From: CAZWES01 sp964632395
GTDB taxonomy: Bacteria; Patescibacteriota; Gracilibacteria; Peribacterales; Peribacteraceae
Assembly (NCBI GenBank): GCA_964632395.1
Contig: CAZWES010000014.1
Span: forward strand, 1-35,146
Length of the DNA: 35,146 nucleotides
Direction of reading: 5' to 3'
A program made the translations under genes and the position numbers. This document shows, in pieces, positions 14,145 to 21,591 of the stretch (positions are counted from its first letter, which is position 1; each line of letters opens with the position of its first letter). Under the pieces are notes generated by a model, which was given only the letters and a program-made list of their open reading frames with translations, did no database searches and was not told the origin of the DNA.

Positions 14145-14519
14145 CTAATCCTTAAGAACTTTCCTGGTTTCATTAACATCTTTCCCAATCTGCTTCTTCA
14201 ACTCTTCCTCCGACTCAAACTTCTCTATACCCCTCAACCGCTCCACGACCTCGACTTCAACTTCTTCAGAAACCTCCCCCGGATCTCCATCAACAACATG
14301 TAGTTCGCAGCTTTTTGGAAGGTCAAGAACAGGGCGCTTCCCGTACTGCATTGCAGCCTTATGTTTTTCGTCACCAATCGTGATGTAAGCAGCGTATACG
14401 CCATATTCAAGCTCCCTTGGCACATCAGAGAGACTAAGATTGATTGTGGGGAAGCCAAGCTTCTTTCCCTTCCCTTCACCCTTTATCACACGAGCCTTAA
14501 ATGAAAGCTGATTCTGCAT
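14145..14519 (-). CDS. Stand-alone riboflavin kinase domain
   Basis: At 124 residues this matches only the C-terminal riboflavin kinase module (PF01687) of bacterial RibF, which phosphorylates riboflavin to FMN. The nucleotide/flavin loop GKGKKLGFPTINL appears near residue 15, then YGVYAAYITIGDEKHKAAMQYGKRP, and CELHVVDGDPG for the conserved E-x-H strand. It ends with a helix LRGIEKFESEEELKKQIGKDV as in RibF. The adenylyltransferase domain (FAD synthesis) is missing. The start at 14519 gives the family N-terminus; a longer frame would run into the divergent gene. Only 31 nt separate it from the divergent pilin-like gene. It could supply FMN from imported riboflavin, with FAD made elsewhere. 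Confidence 0.85.
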   Translation of the reverse strand: MQNQLSFKARVIKGEGKGKKLGFPTINLSLSDVPRELEYGVYAAYITIGDEKHKAAMQYGKRPVLDLPKSCELHVVDGDPGEVSEEVEVEVVERLRGIEKFESEEELKKQIGKDVNETRKVLKD

Positions 14520-14550
14520 CAAATATGTGATAGAATATACAGAAAGAACC

Positions 14551-16374
14551 ATGCAGCCAAAACTAATACTTTCAGGCAAAAGTCGTCGTCTCCTGATCAT
14601 GGGAGGCGTGGGTCTGGTCGTATTGGTGATGATAGTTGCTGTTCTCCGCTCCTGCACAAAAAGCGAGCCAACTCCCGAAGAAGTAAGGCTCCAGCATCTT
14701 GATTGGATGGTTAAGCTCGTGGAAACGTACAAGCAGCGCTTTGGATCATATCCGCAACCAACTGCACGGGTAGAAGCTCAGGACGGCGTTCAGCATGCGT
14801 GGGGGTATCGCAGCGAAGTCTCTGCACTCGCCTCCTGCACAGTTTCAGTTAGTGACGAGGGTGCCATTGTTCCAACAGAGTCAGTCTGTGGAGGCGGTGT
14901 GTATGATGTTGATGGAAATCTGATTGGATGGAAGGGGACCATCACCCTGGAAAGCGGATTGAATTCGATTGAGATTGCAGAGCGCGGGAGTGGCAGGATT
15001 GAGTCACCGATTTCTGAGATTGTTAAGACTGTTCCAACCGATCCCACATTCACGAACCAGGCTTACACATCAATCGGACTTGGCGAATATGTTTATGCCG
15101 TAAGGAACTCCGATGCTCCGGGTGCGGATGGACGCGATGAATATCAAATTGCTGTGACAACTTCTGATCAGATGACGGGAGAAAAGCGAACTGTGATACG
15201 CGGGAATTATTTTGTTAAATCGGATGAAAAAGATGTGGTGCCTACATCTCTCATCGGCCCCGGGCTTTTGTTTGATGAGTTTGGAAATCCAGTGGAAGAT
15301 CAATCTCGTCCGCTCCATTCACTAATAGATGGGCAGAAGTATGCTTTTCCGAATCCCGTACTTGGTGAAGGCGAGGATGTAATGCAATTGCTAGCGCTTT
15401 CACGCCGTGCAAAGCGGCTGATCAGAGAGATTGAGGATCGAATAGTTTTCATGACTCTCCTTCCGATCAGCACTTCGGAAAGTGTTTCCGCATTGGAAGC
15501 AAGCCGCGAAAAAGTGAGGGGGATACTTTCTTCACTAGAAGATAGTTCAGGTCAGCCCGATCTTGGAGCTTATGAAGTAGAAATGACGGGTGTCGCTGAT
15601 GAACTTTCCGGAGTCATTGATTCATTCGCGTCTGAGTATGCATCAAAAGTGGAAGCAATACTCGTGCAGGAAGTTGATGAGCGTGACGCTGTGCTCAAAT
15701 TACTTAATGATGTATTTGAGATCTCGACCAATGCGGAAGACTCCGTCCTAATCGCACGGGATGAGATTTTAAATTACCTGGATGGAGAAGGAATAGAGGA
15801 GCAGACACGCCAGAGAGTCGGCCGCAAACTCAACAGCGTTTTGGAAGAACTTCCGGATCTTGATCGCATGTTCGAGAATACGGGCATGATTTCGCCGAGA
15901 GCTTTCCTGGTTGATGAAGAAAAAGCAGGCACGGGTTCTGTGATGCTTACAACAATTTCCTCTGAGTTACATGTTCATCTTTTCGAATTTAAGCAAATAG
16001 TGGATACGATTCTTGAAGATCTTATTAAGGGTGCAGCAGAACTTGAAGATGTTGATTCATCACTGACCAAATTGATGAAGGCACTTACAACTGAGCACAC
16101 CAGAATCAGATCCATGTTTGATGAAGTCGCAGAGTCCGACACCGCAGTTCAAGTCCTTTCTGATTTTCGTGCCAAAAAAGACGAATCTCCACTTGAAGCG
16201 ATCAAAAGCACAGCGGCAAGCTCCAAAATGGATGGTGACTTGAGTTCACTTGAGTTTGAGTCACAGGTTCTGGAAAACATTTCGCTGGAGCGCGCACCGG
16301 GCATTCCGGATATTGGAATTGTAGAAGATGAACTGATGGCAGAGTACAAAGGAATTCCCTATCCCCTACCCTAA
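14551..16374 (+). CDS. Membrane-anchored pilin-like protein with long helical domain
   Basis: The 607-residue protein has one N-terminal transmembrane helix (about 12-34). Directly after it comes a segment like the globular head of type II secretion pseudopilins: LQHLDWMVKLVETYKQRFGSYP..., a disulfide-capable Cys pair (SCTVSV... and VCGGGVYD), VPTDPTF and YVYAVRN...YQIAVT (about 40-225). The remainder (about 270-600) is acidic and largely helical with no family I recognise. There is no prepilin peptidase GFTLIE motif, so it is not a classical pilin. TAGAAT with an extended TG ends 14 nt before the ATG, giving a very short leader. Its stop overlaps the ROK start (TAATG), so the two are coupled. 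Confidence 0.75.
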   Translation: MQPKLILSGKSRRLLIMGGVGLVVLVMIVAVLRSCTKSEPTPEEVRLQHLDWMVKLVETYKQRFGSYPQPTARVEAQDGVQHAWGYRSEVSALASCTVSVSDEGAIVPTESVCGGGVYDVDGNLIGWKGTITLESGLNSIEIAERGSGRIESPISEIVKTVPTDPTFTNQAYTSIGLGEYVYAVRNSDAPGADGRDEYQIAVTTSDQMTGEKRTVIRGNYFVKSDEKDVVPTSLIGPGLLFDEFGNPVEDQSRPLHSLIDGQKYAFPNPVLGEGEDVMQLLALSRRAKRLIREIEDRIVFMTLLPISTSESVSALEASREKVRGILSSLEDSSGQPDLGAYEVEMTGVADELSGVIDSFASEYASKVEAILVQEVDERDAVLKLLNDVFEISTNAEDSVLIARDEILNYLDGEGIEEQTRQRVGRKLNSVLEELPDLDRMFENTGMISPRAFLVDEEKAGTGSVMLTTISSELHVHLFEFKQIVDTILEDLIKGAAELEDVDSSLTKLMKALTTEHTRIRSMFDEVAESDTAVQVLSDFRAKKDESPLEAIKSTAASSKMDGDLSSLEFESQVLENISLERAPGIPDIGIVEDELMAEYKGIPYPLP

Positions 16375-17234
16375 TGCCATCCGTAATCGGAGTTGATCTC
16401 GGCGGTACAAAAACTGCAGTTGCGCGTTACGATGCAGAAAGTTTTGAGGAGCAGGAGTGCGTCCGGCTACCAACTCACGCAGACCGCGAATTTCCACACG
16501 TGCTTGATGATCTTGTGGAGGACATCAACAAATTACGGAAGGATGATACGACTGCAGTTGGAGTTGGTGTGCCAGGTCTCGTCAAACAACCCAATGGCAC
16601 GATTATCACAATGCCAAACATTCCGGGGGCTGAAGGTCATCAGATGAAGAAAGAACTTGAGGAGAAAATAAATCTCCCCGTCACAGTTGATAACGATGCG
16701 AATTGTTTTGCGCTTGCGGAAGCATTGTACGGCGCGGGCAAAGGTCGTGAAGTTGTAGTCGGCATCACGATGGGAACTGGAGTTGGTGGAGGTATCGTCA
16801 TAAACGGAAAAATCTTCCACGGAGAAAACGGTTTTGCCGCGGAAATCGGGCACATGCTTTTAAAACCCGGAGAGCCTCCATTTGTCACAGAAGATAAACG
16901 CGGTGATGTGGAGCAATTTGTTTCCGGAACCGCGCTTGGCAAAAGATGCCAGGAAGCAAAAACTCCGGAGGAATATCTGGAGGGAGAAGTCTGCGGATTT
17001 CTGCAGCCAATGATCTTCCGCGAGATTGCGTGGATTATCGTAAACGTCACACATTTGATGGATCCATCTGTGATTGTGTTTGGAGGAAGTGCAGGCCGCG
17101 CACTCGAGCCTCATTTTGATGAGGTCAGAGAAGAGTTGAAGACGTGGATGCTGCCAAATACGCCTTTGCCCGATCTTGCGATTGCAGAGCTAAAGGATGC
17201 GGCTACGAGGGGGGCAGCGTTGCTTGTAGCGTGA
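16374..17234 (+). CDS. ROK family sugar kinase, glucokinase-like
   Basis: At 286 residues it is within the ROK size range. The phosphate-1 loop is IGVDLGGTKTAVARYD at the N-terminus. GVGVPGLV and PNIPG precede the catalytic-Asp segment VDNDANCFALAEALYGAGKG, then GITMGTGVGGGIVINGKIFHG and AAEIGHMLL with the metal/sugar-binding His. ROK glucokinases and repressors usually follow this with a CxCGxxGCxE zinc motif. Here that region reads KRGDVEQFVSGTAL with no cysteines, so zinc is not bound in the normal way. The likely reaction is ATP-dependent phosphorylation of a hexose or N-acetylhexosamine; the substrate cannot be read from sequence. It is coupled to the pilin-like gene upstream. Confidence 0.9.
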   Translation: MPSVIGVDLGGTKTAVARYDAESFEEQECVRLPTHADREFPHVLDDLVEDINKLRKDDTTAVGVGVPGLVKQPNGTIITMPNIPGAEGHQMKKELEEKINLPVTVDNDANCFALAEALYGAGKGREVVVGITMGTGVGGGIVINGKIFHGENGFAAEIGHMLLKPGEPPFVTEDKRGDVEQFVSGTALGKRCQEAKTPEEYLEGEVCGFLQPMIFREIAWIIVNVTHLMDPSVIVFGGSAGRALEPHFDEVREELKTWMLPNTPLPDLAIAELKDAATRGAALLVA

Positions 17235-17276
17235 CATGCTTCGATACAATGGATTCACACCCGCGAAGGTAACATG

Positions 17277-17552
17277 TTAATAAAGCGTCCGCGGGCGAAC
17301 ATCCCTGGAACTGTTTCGTTTGAATGAATGCATGAAGTTGCTTACACCCTTTTGACCCGCGGTAAGTATGATGTGCATATGGTCATCCAAAATACAGAAC
17401 GCATGGATCAGAGCCCCGTGCAGATTTTTTGTGGCGATTAAATTATCAATAAGCATCTCCGGGATTCCCGGCAATGTACACCATTGCACTCCCTCCTCTG
17501 CATTTGTGGTTATGTGGAATGTGCCATATTGTCCCATTCTGCGTTGAACCAT
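17277..17552 (-). pseudogene. RAYT-type (Y1 Tnp / IS200-like) transposase remnant
   Basis: The 91 residues match the N-terminal part of REP-associated tyrosine transposases: a YGTFHITTNAEEG strand, LPGIPEMLIDNLIATKNLHGALIHAFCILDDHMHIILTA carrying the H-x-H metal site (HMHI), and FMHSFKRNSSRDV. The distal helix with the nucleophilic Tyr is missing: the frame stops at 17279 within the sequence CGCGAAGG that also occurs in nearby hairpins. The gene is therefore a 3'-truncated remnant, unlikely to be active. Repeats at 17577-17661 lie at its 5' side and a similar GCGAAGG word at its 3' side. Confidence 0.75.
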
Positions 17553-17576
17553 GCAAAACAAATATTATCACACCTG

Positions 17577-17661
17577 TACACCATGCAGCCCCACACATAG
17601 CGAAGGTTATCACGTTATACATCATGTGACCCCAAACGTAGCGAAGGATCGTTTCCTTCGC
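17577..17661 (+). repeat. REP-like repeat cluster flanking the RAYT remnant
   Basis: Two imperfect direct units of the form ACC(n)CA(n)ACGTAGCGAAGG lie at about 17577-17606 and 17623-17648, followed by a hairpin GCGAAGGA (17641-17648), loop TCGTT, TCCTTCGC (17654-17661). The GCGAAGG core also occurs at 17265-17271 and as a hairpin at 4399-4419. Apart from this cluster and the short decayed frame at 17779, the 370-base gap up to 17925 shows no gene. Confidence 0.6.
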
Positions 17662-17763
17662 GGATGTTTACAAACAACGAGGGAGGCGGCGTTGCTTTGT
17701 TAAGTATGCACAGAATGGTGATATCGGGCTAATACACTATGATTTGCTACAACTTCTATTATG

Positions 17764-17772
17764 TGCTATCAT
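17764..17772 (+). promoter_or_regulatory. Extended -10 before a short decayed frame
   Basis: TGC followed by TATCAT, 17 nt after TTGCTA (17744-17749), ending 6 nt before an ATG at 17779. The geometry predicts a leaderless transcript. Confidence 0.5.
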
Positions 17773-17778
17773 AATAGC

Positions 17779-17944
17779 ATGTCAAAAGAAGCAGAAACAG
17801 GTTCGTTAGAGATGAATGAATCGATAATTGCAGAAAGTAGTAGATGACACTCCAGCACTCAAAAAGGTCGACGAACTCCTACAGAATCACGATCTATCTT
17901 TGGGAAAACGCGGAAAATTTTGGTCTATTCTGCTTCAACGTTAG
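17779..17944 (+). pseudogene. Short frameshifted coding remnant
   Basis: The ATG at 17779 opens 22 codons (MSKEAETGSLEMNESIIAES...) ending in TGA. A +1 shift just before the stop continues as VVDDTPALKKVDELLQNHD, then LSLGKRGKFWSILLQ, to a TAG at 17942-17944. The joined product of about 54 residues looks like an ordinary helical protein but belongs to no family I recognise. The 3' end overlaps the stop of the SLH gene. A real single-base error or a decayed gene are equally possible. Confidence 0.35.
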
Positions 17945-18959
17945 ATACGGAGCTCTGAGTATCCCTCGCCCGCATAACTTTCTCCCTCGCAAGCCTTCTC
18001 AATTCCCCAGCAATCGAGCGGAAGTTTGAGTGAAGCTCTTCAGCTTCTTCAGCCAGGTTCCATGCATTTTGTGCTGAAGATTCAACCTGCTCCCACTCCC
18101 CTGCTCTCTCCTCTTCCTCTGCAACAACGAGTGATCGAAAACCCTCTGACATCTTCACCAGTCCTTTAAGTAAAGGGTCATCCGGACGATTTCTGTGCGC
18201 ACCGTATGCCATCAGCATTGCACGTGCGGACGAATATAATGCCTCCTCCAGATCTTTGTTGATGTTTTGCAGTACATTGAGCATCTCTACTTCCGTCCTA
18301 TCAATGAGTATCTGCGTTCTTTCATTTTCCTTGTACTGCAAAAGTGCGTAGATGATTTCTGCAACATCCGCACGAGTCAATTCTTTCCCCGGATCAAGCT
18401 TGAACTCCTCATCAATTTTTAACATTGATGCAGTTATCCCAAATCGCAGGTATTTGTAGTACCACCCATCCGGGTTTATGACGTCATTTGAGAGCGGTAG
18501 TTTCACATTATCAAAATCATTTGTACTCGCACCGTGTGCAATGAGAAGCATCTTCAAGAACTCGACGTGATTAACTGTTCGCTCCGGATAGAACTTCTCA
18601 GTCTTCGGCGGCCCATCAATTATTCCAAAAATTTGGAATGCGCGTTCGACGTATGGGAAAAACCACACGGTGTTTGGCACATCCTCGTAACTACTTTGCT
18701 CGAATGATGCGATGTGTTCATCAAAAGAGATTGGAGCAACAATCAACTTCAGCGCTTCTGCACGGTTGACGGGGTTGGAGGGTTTGTATGTTCCATTGGG
18801 GTATCCGTGAATGATTCCGCGAATCCTCAGGTCATCAATTGCTGTAAATGATGGATGCCGTTCGGGGACATCGCTAAAGGCGGCAGCATGTGTTGTTGCC
18901 GGGAAAATTGAGATCATGAAAGTGATCGTCAGAGCTTTGAGCCATGCGGGGGGCGGCAT
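17925..18959 (-). CDS. S-layer homology (SLH) domain surface protein
   Basis: The 344-residue protein has a signal peptide (residues 1-about 25, LKALTITFMISIFPATTHAA) and three SLH repeats: AFSDVPERHPSFTAIDDLRIRGII...YPNGTYKPSNPVNRAEALKLI, then SYEDVPNTVWFFPYVERAF...FYPERTVNHVEFLKMLL, then a degenerate third ending KELTRADVAEIIYALL. SLH domains bind secondary cell-wall polymer. The C-terminal third (about 220-344) is helical and charged with no known fold. Longer frames upstream enter a palindromic repeat; the ATG at 18959 lies 7 nt after an extended -10 (TGC TAAGAT), suggesting a leaderless mRNA. The protein is probably an envelope-attached coiled-coil protein. Confidence 0.9.
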   Translation of the reverse strand: MPPPAWLKALTITFMISIFPATTHAAAFSDVPERHPSFTAIDDLRIRGIIHGYPNGTYKPSNPVNRAEALKLIVAPISFDEHIASFEQSSYEDVPNTVWFFPYVERAFQIFGIIDGPPKTEKFYPERTVNHVEFLKMLLIAHGASTNDFDNVKLPLSNDVINPDGWYYKYLRFGITASMLKIDEEFKLDPGKELTRADVAEIIYALLQYKENERTQILIDRTEVEMLNVLQNINKDLEEALYSSARAMLMAYGAHRNRPDDPLLKGLVKMSEGFRSLVVAEEEERAGEWEQVESSAQNAWNLAEEAEELHSNFRSIAGELRRLAREKVMRARDTQSSVSNVEAE

Positions 18960-18966
18960 GGGGGAT

Positions 18967-18975
18967 ATCTTAGCA
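18967..18975 (-). promoter_or_regulatory. Extended -10 of the SLH gene, leaderless
   Basis: TGC then TAAGAT on the minus strand, ending 7 nt before the ATG at 18959. The -35 region is poor (GACGCA at about the right place). Confidence 0.55.
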
Positions 18976-18978
18976 CAA

Positions 18979-19106
18979 GGTGGCGCGGGTGCGTCACGAG
19001 CGAGCGCGTAGCGCTCGTGAGTGACCGCCCGCGCTGGGCAAGAACATGCAAGCAAGATATTGGTAGAGAAAAATGCTTGCCCAGTGCGGGATGCACCCGC
19101 GTCACC
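18979..19106 (+). repeat. Three-way-junction palindromic element
   Basis: The outer stem 18979-18992 / 19093-19106 matches 13 of 14 (GGTGGCGCGGGTGC). Hairpin one is TCACGAGCG (18994-19002) with CGCTCGTGA (19012-19020). Hairpin two is 19028-19042 with 19076-19090, 14 of 15 plus one wobble, loop 33 nt. The parts nest exactly into a three-way junction that fills most of the gap between the SLH gene and the YibE/F gene. I see no reading frame in it. Confidence 0.75.
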
Positions 19107-19109
19107 TTT

Positions 19110-20099
19110 TTATTGCTGAGCGCATGCAAACGATCTTGCAGCAATGAACGTAGAAATAGGAGTTGCAAGCAGAAGGGCGCTGCTACCGACTAAAGTTCTG
19201 ATGATTTCTTCTGCCAAAAACGCGCTGTTAAGCGTTACCCAGACTGGTGCACCCCCTCCTATAAACAATATGAGAAACATGGGCAACGATGCTCCGATGT
19301 ATGCCAAGGCAAGAGTGTTAATCATGGAGGCGATGTGTTCATGCCCCACAGACATACCTGCCTTGTAAAGTCTTCTGAATCCATATGCCGGGTTTGCTTT
19401 TCTAATCTCATCGACTGCGGAAACCTGTGATGTTGTGATATCGTCCAGGACTCCCAGCGCACCGATTATGATGCCGGCAAGCAGGAGCCCCTTTGGATCA
19501 ATATGAAGTGATGGATCGAGTTTGAGAAAGACACTTTCTTCACTCCCCAACCCGAAGAGATTTGCGAACTCAACGCCGGCGAATGCCAAAACGACGGCGA
19601 ACATGAGAGTTATACAAGTGGCCGCAAGCGCCAGAGTTGCGCGCCTGTTGCAGCCATGTGCGATCAGGATAGTGGAACACGCAATAAGAAACGCACCGGT
19701 GACGCTGATTGCAAATGCATTCCATCCTGTAATGATCAACGGAAAGATAAAGAAAGCAATAATCAAAACTGAGACGGCGAGGCCAAATAGAGACATCAGC
19801 CCCCTCTTCCTGCCAATTAGAGCCACGAGCAATAAGAAGGCAATTGAAATCCACAAAAGCGAAGGTAGGCGGTATGTTTCCTGAAAGTAGTACGCCTCGC
19901 TTCCATCAGGCCTTTCGACATGTTGCAGAACTACAGTTTGCCCCGGAACGATACGTAAATCCTCACGATCGGTCGTGAATTCATTTTCAACGTCTATTGT
20001 CATTCCGTCGTCGGATCCGCTTTTTATGATGAGTTTTGCTTTTGCTTCATCCACTTCTTGAACGCGGGCGCGGACATAGTCAATTGCGGGCTCCTCCAT
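19110..20099 (-). CDS. YibE/F family membrane protein
   Basis: The 329-residue protein has a soluble beta-rich N-terminus (about 1-75, with VRARVQEVDEAKAKLIIKSG and IVPGQTVVLQH). Six or seven transmembrane helices follow, beginning LLWISIAFLLLVALIG near residue 80. The family hallmarks are GLLLAGIIIGALGVLDDITTSQVSAV (about 205-230) and VGHEHIASMINTLALAYIGASLP. YibE/F proteins are widespread but functionally undefined; a transport or envelope role is usually assumed. TAAAAT preceded by TGA ends 6 nt before the ATG, so a leaderless transcript is likely. It is divergent from the ZIP transporter. Confidence 0.9.
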   Translation of the reverse strand: MEEPAIDYVRARVQEVDEAKAKLIIKSGSDDGMTIDVENEFTTDREDLRIVPGQTVVLQHVERPDGSEAYYFQETYRLPSLLWISIAFLLLVALIGRKRGLMSLFGLAVSVLIIAFFIFPLIITGWNAFAISVTGAFLIACSTILIAHGCNRRATLALAATCITLMFAVVLAFAGVEFANLFGLGSEESVFLKLDPSLHIDPKGLLLAGIIIGALGVLDDITTSQVSAVDEIRKANPAYGFRRLYKAGMSVGHEHIASMINTLALAYIGASLPMFLILFIGGGAPVWVTLNSAFLAEEIIRTLVGSSALLLATPISTFIAARSFACAQQ

Positions 20100-20105
20100 G
20101 TTTAC

Positions 20106-20114
20106 ATTTTATCA
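20106..20114 (-). promoter_or_regulatory. Extended -10 of the YibE/F gene, leaderless
   Basis: TGA followed by TAAAAT on the minus strand, 6 nt before the ATG at 20099. Confidence 0.6.
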
Positions 20115-20155
20115 GATTACCCGTTGTCTGCCGATCAATCTTTCAAAATTGATTG

Positions 20156-20164
20156 TGTTAGAAT
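20156..20164 (+). promoter_or_regulatory. Extended -10 of the ZIP transporter gene
   Basis: TGT followed by TAGAAT, ending 9 nt before the ATG at 20174; the mRNA would start within about 2 nt of the start codon. Confidence 0.6.
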
Positions 20165-20173
20165 ACGCTCCAA

Positions 20174-20977
20174 ATGCATAACGGTTACACACTCCTCATA
20201 GCAATCTTGTTGACGCTTTTTGCGGGAATGAGCACAATGATTGGAAGTATTTTTGCTTTTTCATCCTGTCGCAAAAGCAATCGTTCTTTTGCCATGGCGC
20301 TGGGTTTTTCTGCCGGGTTCATGGTGTATATATCTTTTGCTGATCTTCTCCCTGAGGGGATGGATCGCCTTGTAGAAATATACGGTAAGAACGCCGGACA
20401 CTGGAGGGCGATTCTGAGTTTTTTTATTGGAATTGCCGTTGTTGCTCTCCTTGATGGGATCGTTCCACATTGTACCGGCGGACGATGCCGGCGCGATCTG
20501 GAATACAAATGCAAGCATGCTCCTCTGTATCACACTGGCGTACTTGCGGCTATTGCGCTTGCAATCCACAACTTGCCGGAGGGATTTGTAACGCTTATAG
20601 GGGTTGTTGATGATATTCGTATCGGAGTGGCACTGGCTATTGCGATTGCCATTCATAATATTCCGGAGGGCATATCCATTTGCGCGCCGGTGTATGCAGC
20701 GACTGGCAAAAAAAGTACGGCACTGTGGTATACATTCATTGCCGGCATTTCCGAACCTGTTGGCGCATTTATTGGATATCTGCTTCTGCATTCGTGTATT
20801 ACCGGGGTGCTTTGCGGAGTATCGTTTTGCGGCGTTGCGGGAATGATGGTCTATCTTGCGCTCGATCAAATGCTTCCTGCCGCACGCGCGCGTACGGATC
20901 CTCACTGGGCGATGGCGGGATTTGTAGTAGGTATGTTTTGCATGGCAGTGAGTATTTTCCTTTTAGGACTAGTGTAA
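20174..20977 (+). CDS. zupT: ZIP family metal transporter, ZupT-like
   Basis: This 267-residue inner-membrane protein imports divalent cations such as zinc. About eight hydrophobic segments are visible. The metal-binding helices carry HNLPEG (132-137) and HNIPEG (161-166), the paired signature of ZupT. GISEPVGAFIGY follows as in the family. Between helices three and four there is a His/Cys-bearing loop (PHCTGGRCRRDLEYKCKH) that may bind metal and is longer in Cys than in E. coli ZupT. Gene length is standard. It is followed by a strong promoter for the DUF5320/DUF134 pair. Confidence 0.93.
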   Translation: MHNGYTLLIAILLTLFAGMSTMIGSIFAFSSCRKSNRSFAMALGFSAGFMVYISFADLLPEGMDRLVEIYGKNAGHWRAILSFFIGIAVVALLDGIVPHCTGGRCRRDLEYKCKHAPLYHTGVLAAIALAIHNLPEGFVTLIGVVDDIRIGVALAIAIAIHNIPEGISICAPVYAATGKKSTALWYTFIAGISEPVGAFIGYLLLHSCITGVLCGVSFCGVAGMMVYLALDQMLPAARARTDPHWAMAGFVVGMFCMAVSIFLLGLV

Positions 20978-21008
20978 ATAGACCTGCAAAATTACATTGA
21001 CAAATCCA

Positions 21009-21037
21009 TTGACGTGTCAGAATTATGGGTATATATT
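21009..21037 (+). promoter_or_regulatory. Promoter of the DUF5320-DUF134 pair
   Basis: TTGACG (21009-21014), 17-nt spacer, TATATT (21032-21037); a second TTGACA lies at 20997-21002. The -35 is part of a small palindrome TGACGTGTCA (21010-21019), a possible operator. Leader about 26 nt. Confidence 0.7.
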
Positions 21038-21069
21038 CATTATGTTCTTATTTCATCACCTCAGTAATC

Positions 21070-21291
21070 ATGCCAGGATTCGACAAAGCAGGACCGGCAG
21101 GTCAGGGATCCCTGACCGGACGCGGAATGGGTCCGTGTGCGGGAAAAGGAACTGCTCCGCGCGGTAGATTCGGACGTGGAAGAGGCAGGGGCAGAGGGTT
21201 CGGACAGCCTGTGAGCTTGGAGGAGGAAGAGAAGGCTCTGAAGGCTGAGCTCGAGGAAGTGCGCAAAGCGCATAAGGCCGACAAGAAGTGA
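21070..21291 (+). CDS. DUF5320 family small Gly/Arg-rich protein
   Basis: The 73-residue protein begins MPGFDKAGPAGQGSLTGRGMGPC, the conserved DUF5320 opening (MPGxDGTGPxGxGPMTGRGxGxC). An RGRFGRGRGRGRGFG tract and a Glu/Lys helix follow. Function is unknown. Family members usually sit beside DUF134 or NifX/dinitrogenase-cofactor-like proteins in anaerobes. The start was set at the family Met. The stop is 14 nt before the DUF134 start, so the two genes form an operon. Confidence 0.88.
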   Translation: MPGFDKAGPAGQGSLTGRGMGPCAGKGTAPRGRFGRGRGRGRGFGQPVSLEEEEKALKAELEEVRKAHKADKK

Positions 21292-21305
21292 TATACTTTT
21301 CAGGC

Positions 21306-21587
21306 ATGCCACGCCCAAGAGGTTTCCGCCGCATACGCTTCTCGCCTTCTGTGACTTACTACAAGCCGCAGGGCGTGCCTATGCGATCACTGAAAGTCGT
21401 TGAGCTGACTCCCGAAGAATTGGAAACGCTAAGATTAAAAAACGTGAAGGGGTTAAGTCAGATACAGGCTGCAAAGGAGATGAAGACTTCACAGAGCACG
21501 TTCCAGAGGATTCTCACGGATGCCGAGCAAAAAGTGAGCAGCGCGCTCGTTGAGGGGTGCGCGATACGCATATGTGATGACAAATGA
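21306..21587 (+). CDS. DUF134 (UPF0251) HTH DNA-binding protein
   Basis: The 93-residue protein begins MPRPRGFRRIRFSPSVTYYKPQGVP, the DUF134 signature. It then has a sigma-70 region-4-like HTH: LTPEELETLRLKNVKGLSQIQAAKEMKTSQSTFQRILTDAEQKV. It probably regulates transcription, perhaps its own operon via the palindrome at the promoter. An in-frame GTG at 21288 overlaps the previous stop, but the ATG at 21306 gives the family N-terminus. It is convergent with rplU, 4 nt apart. Confidence 0.9.
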   Translation: MPRPRGFRRIRFSPSVTYYKPQGVPMRSLKVVELTPEELETLRLKNVKGLSQIQAAKEMKTSQSTFQRILTDAEQKVSSALVEGCAIRICDDK

Positions 21588-21591
21588 ATAT

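Noticed and set aside
20261..20905. A 214-codon frame antisense to zupT
   Set aside because: zupT has clear family motifs over its entire length; the antisense product is compositionally odd and unmatched.
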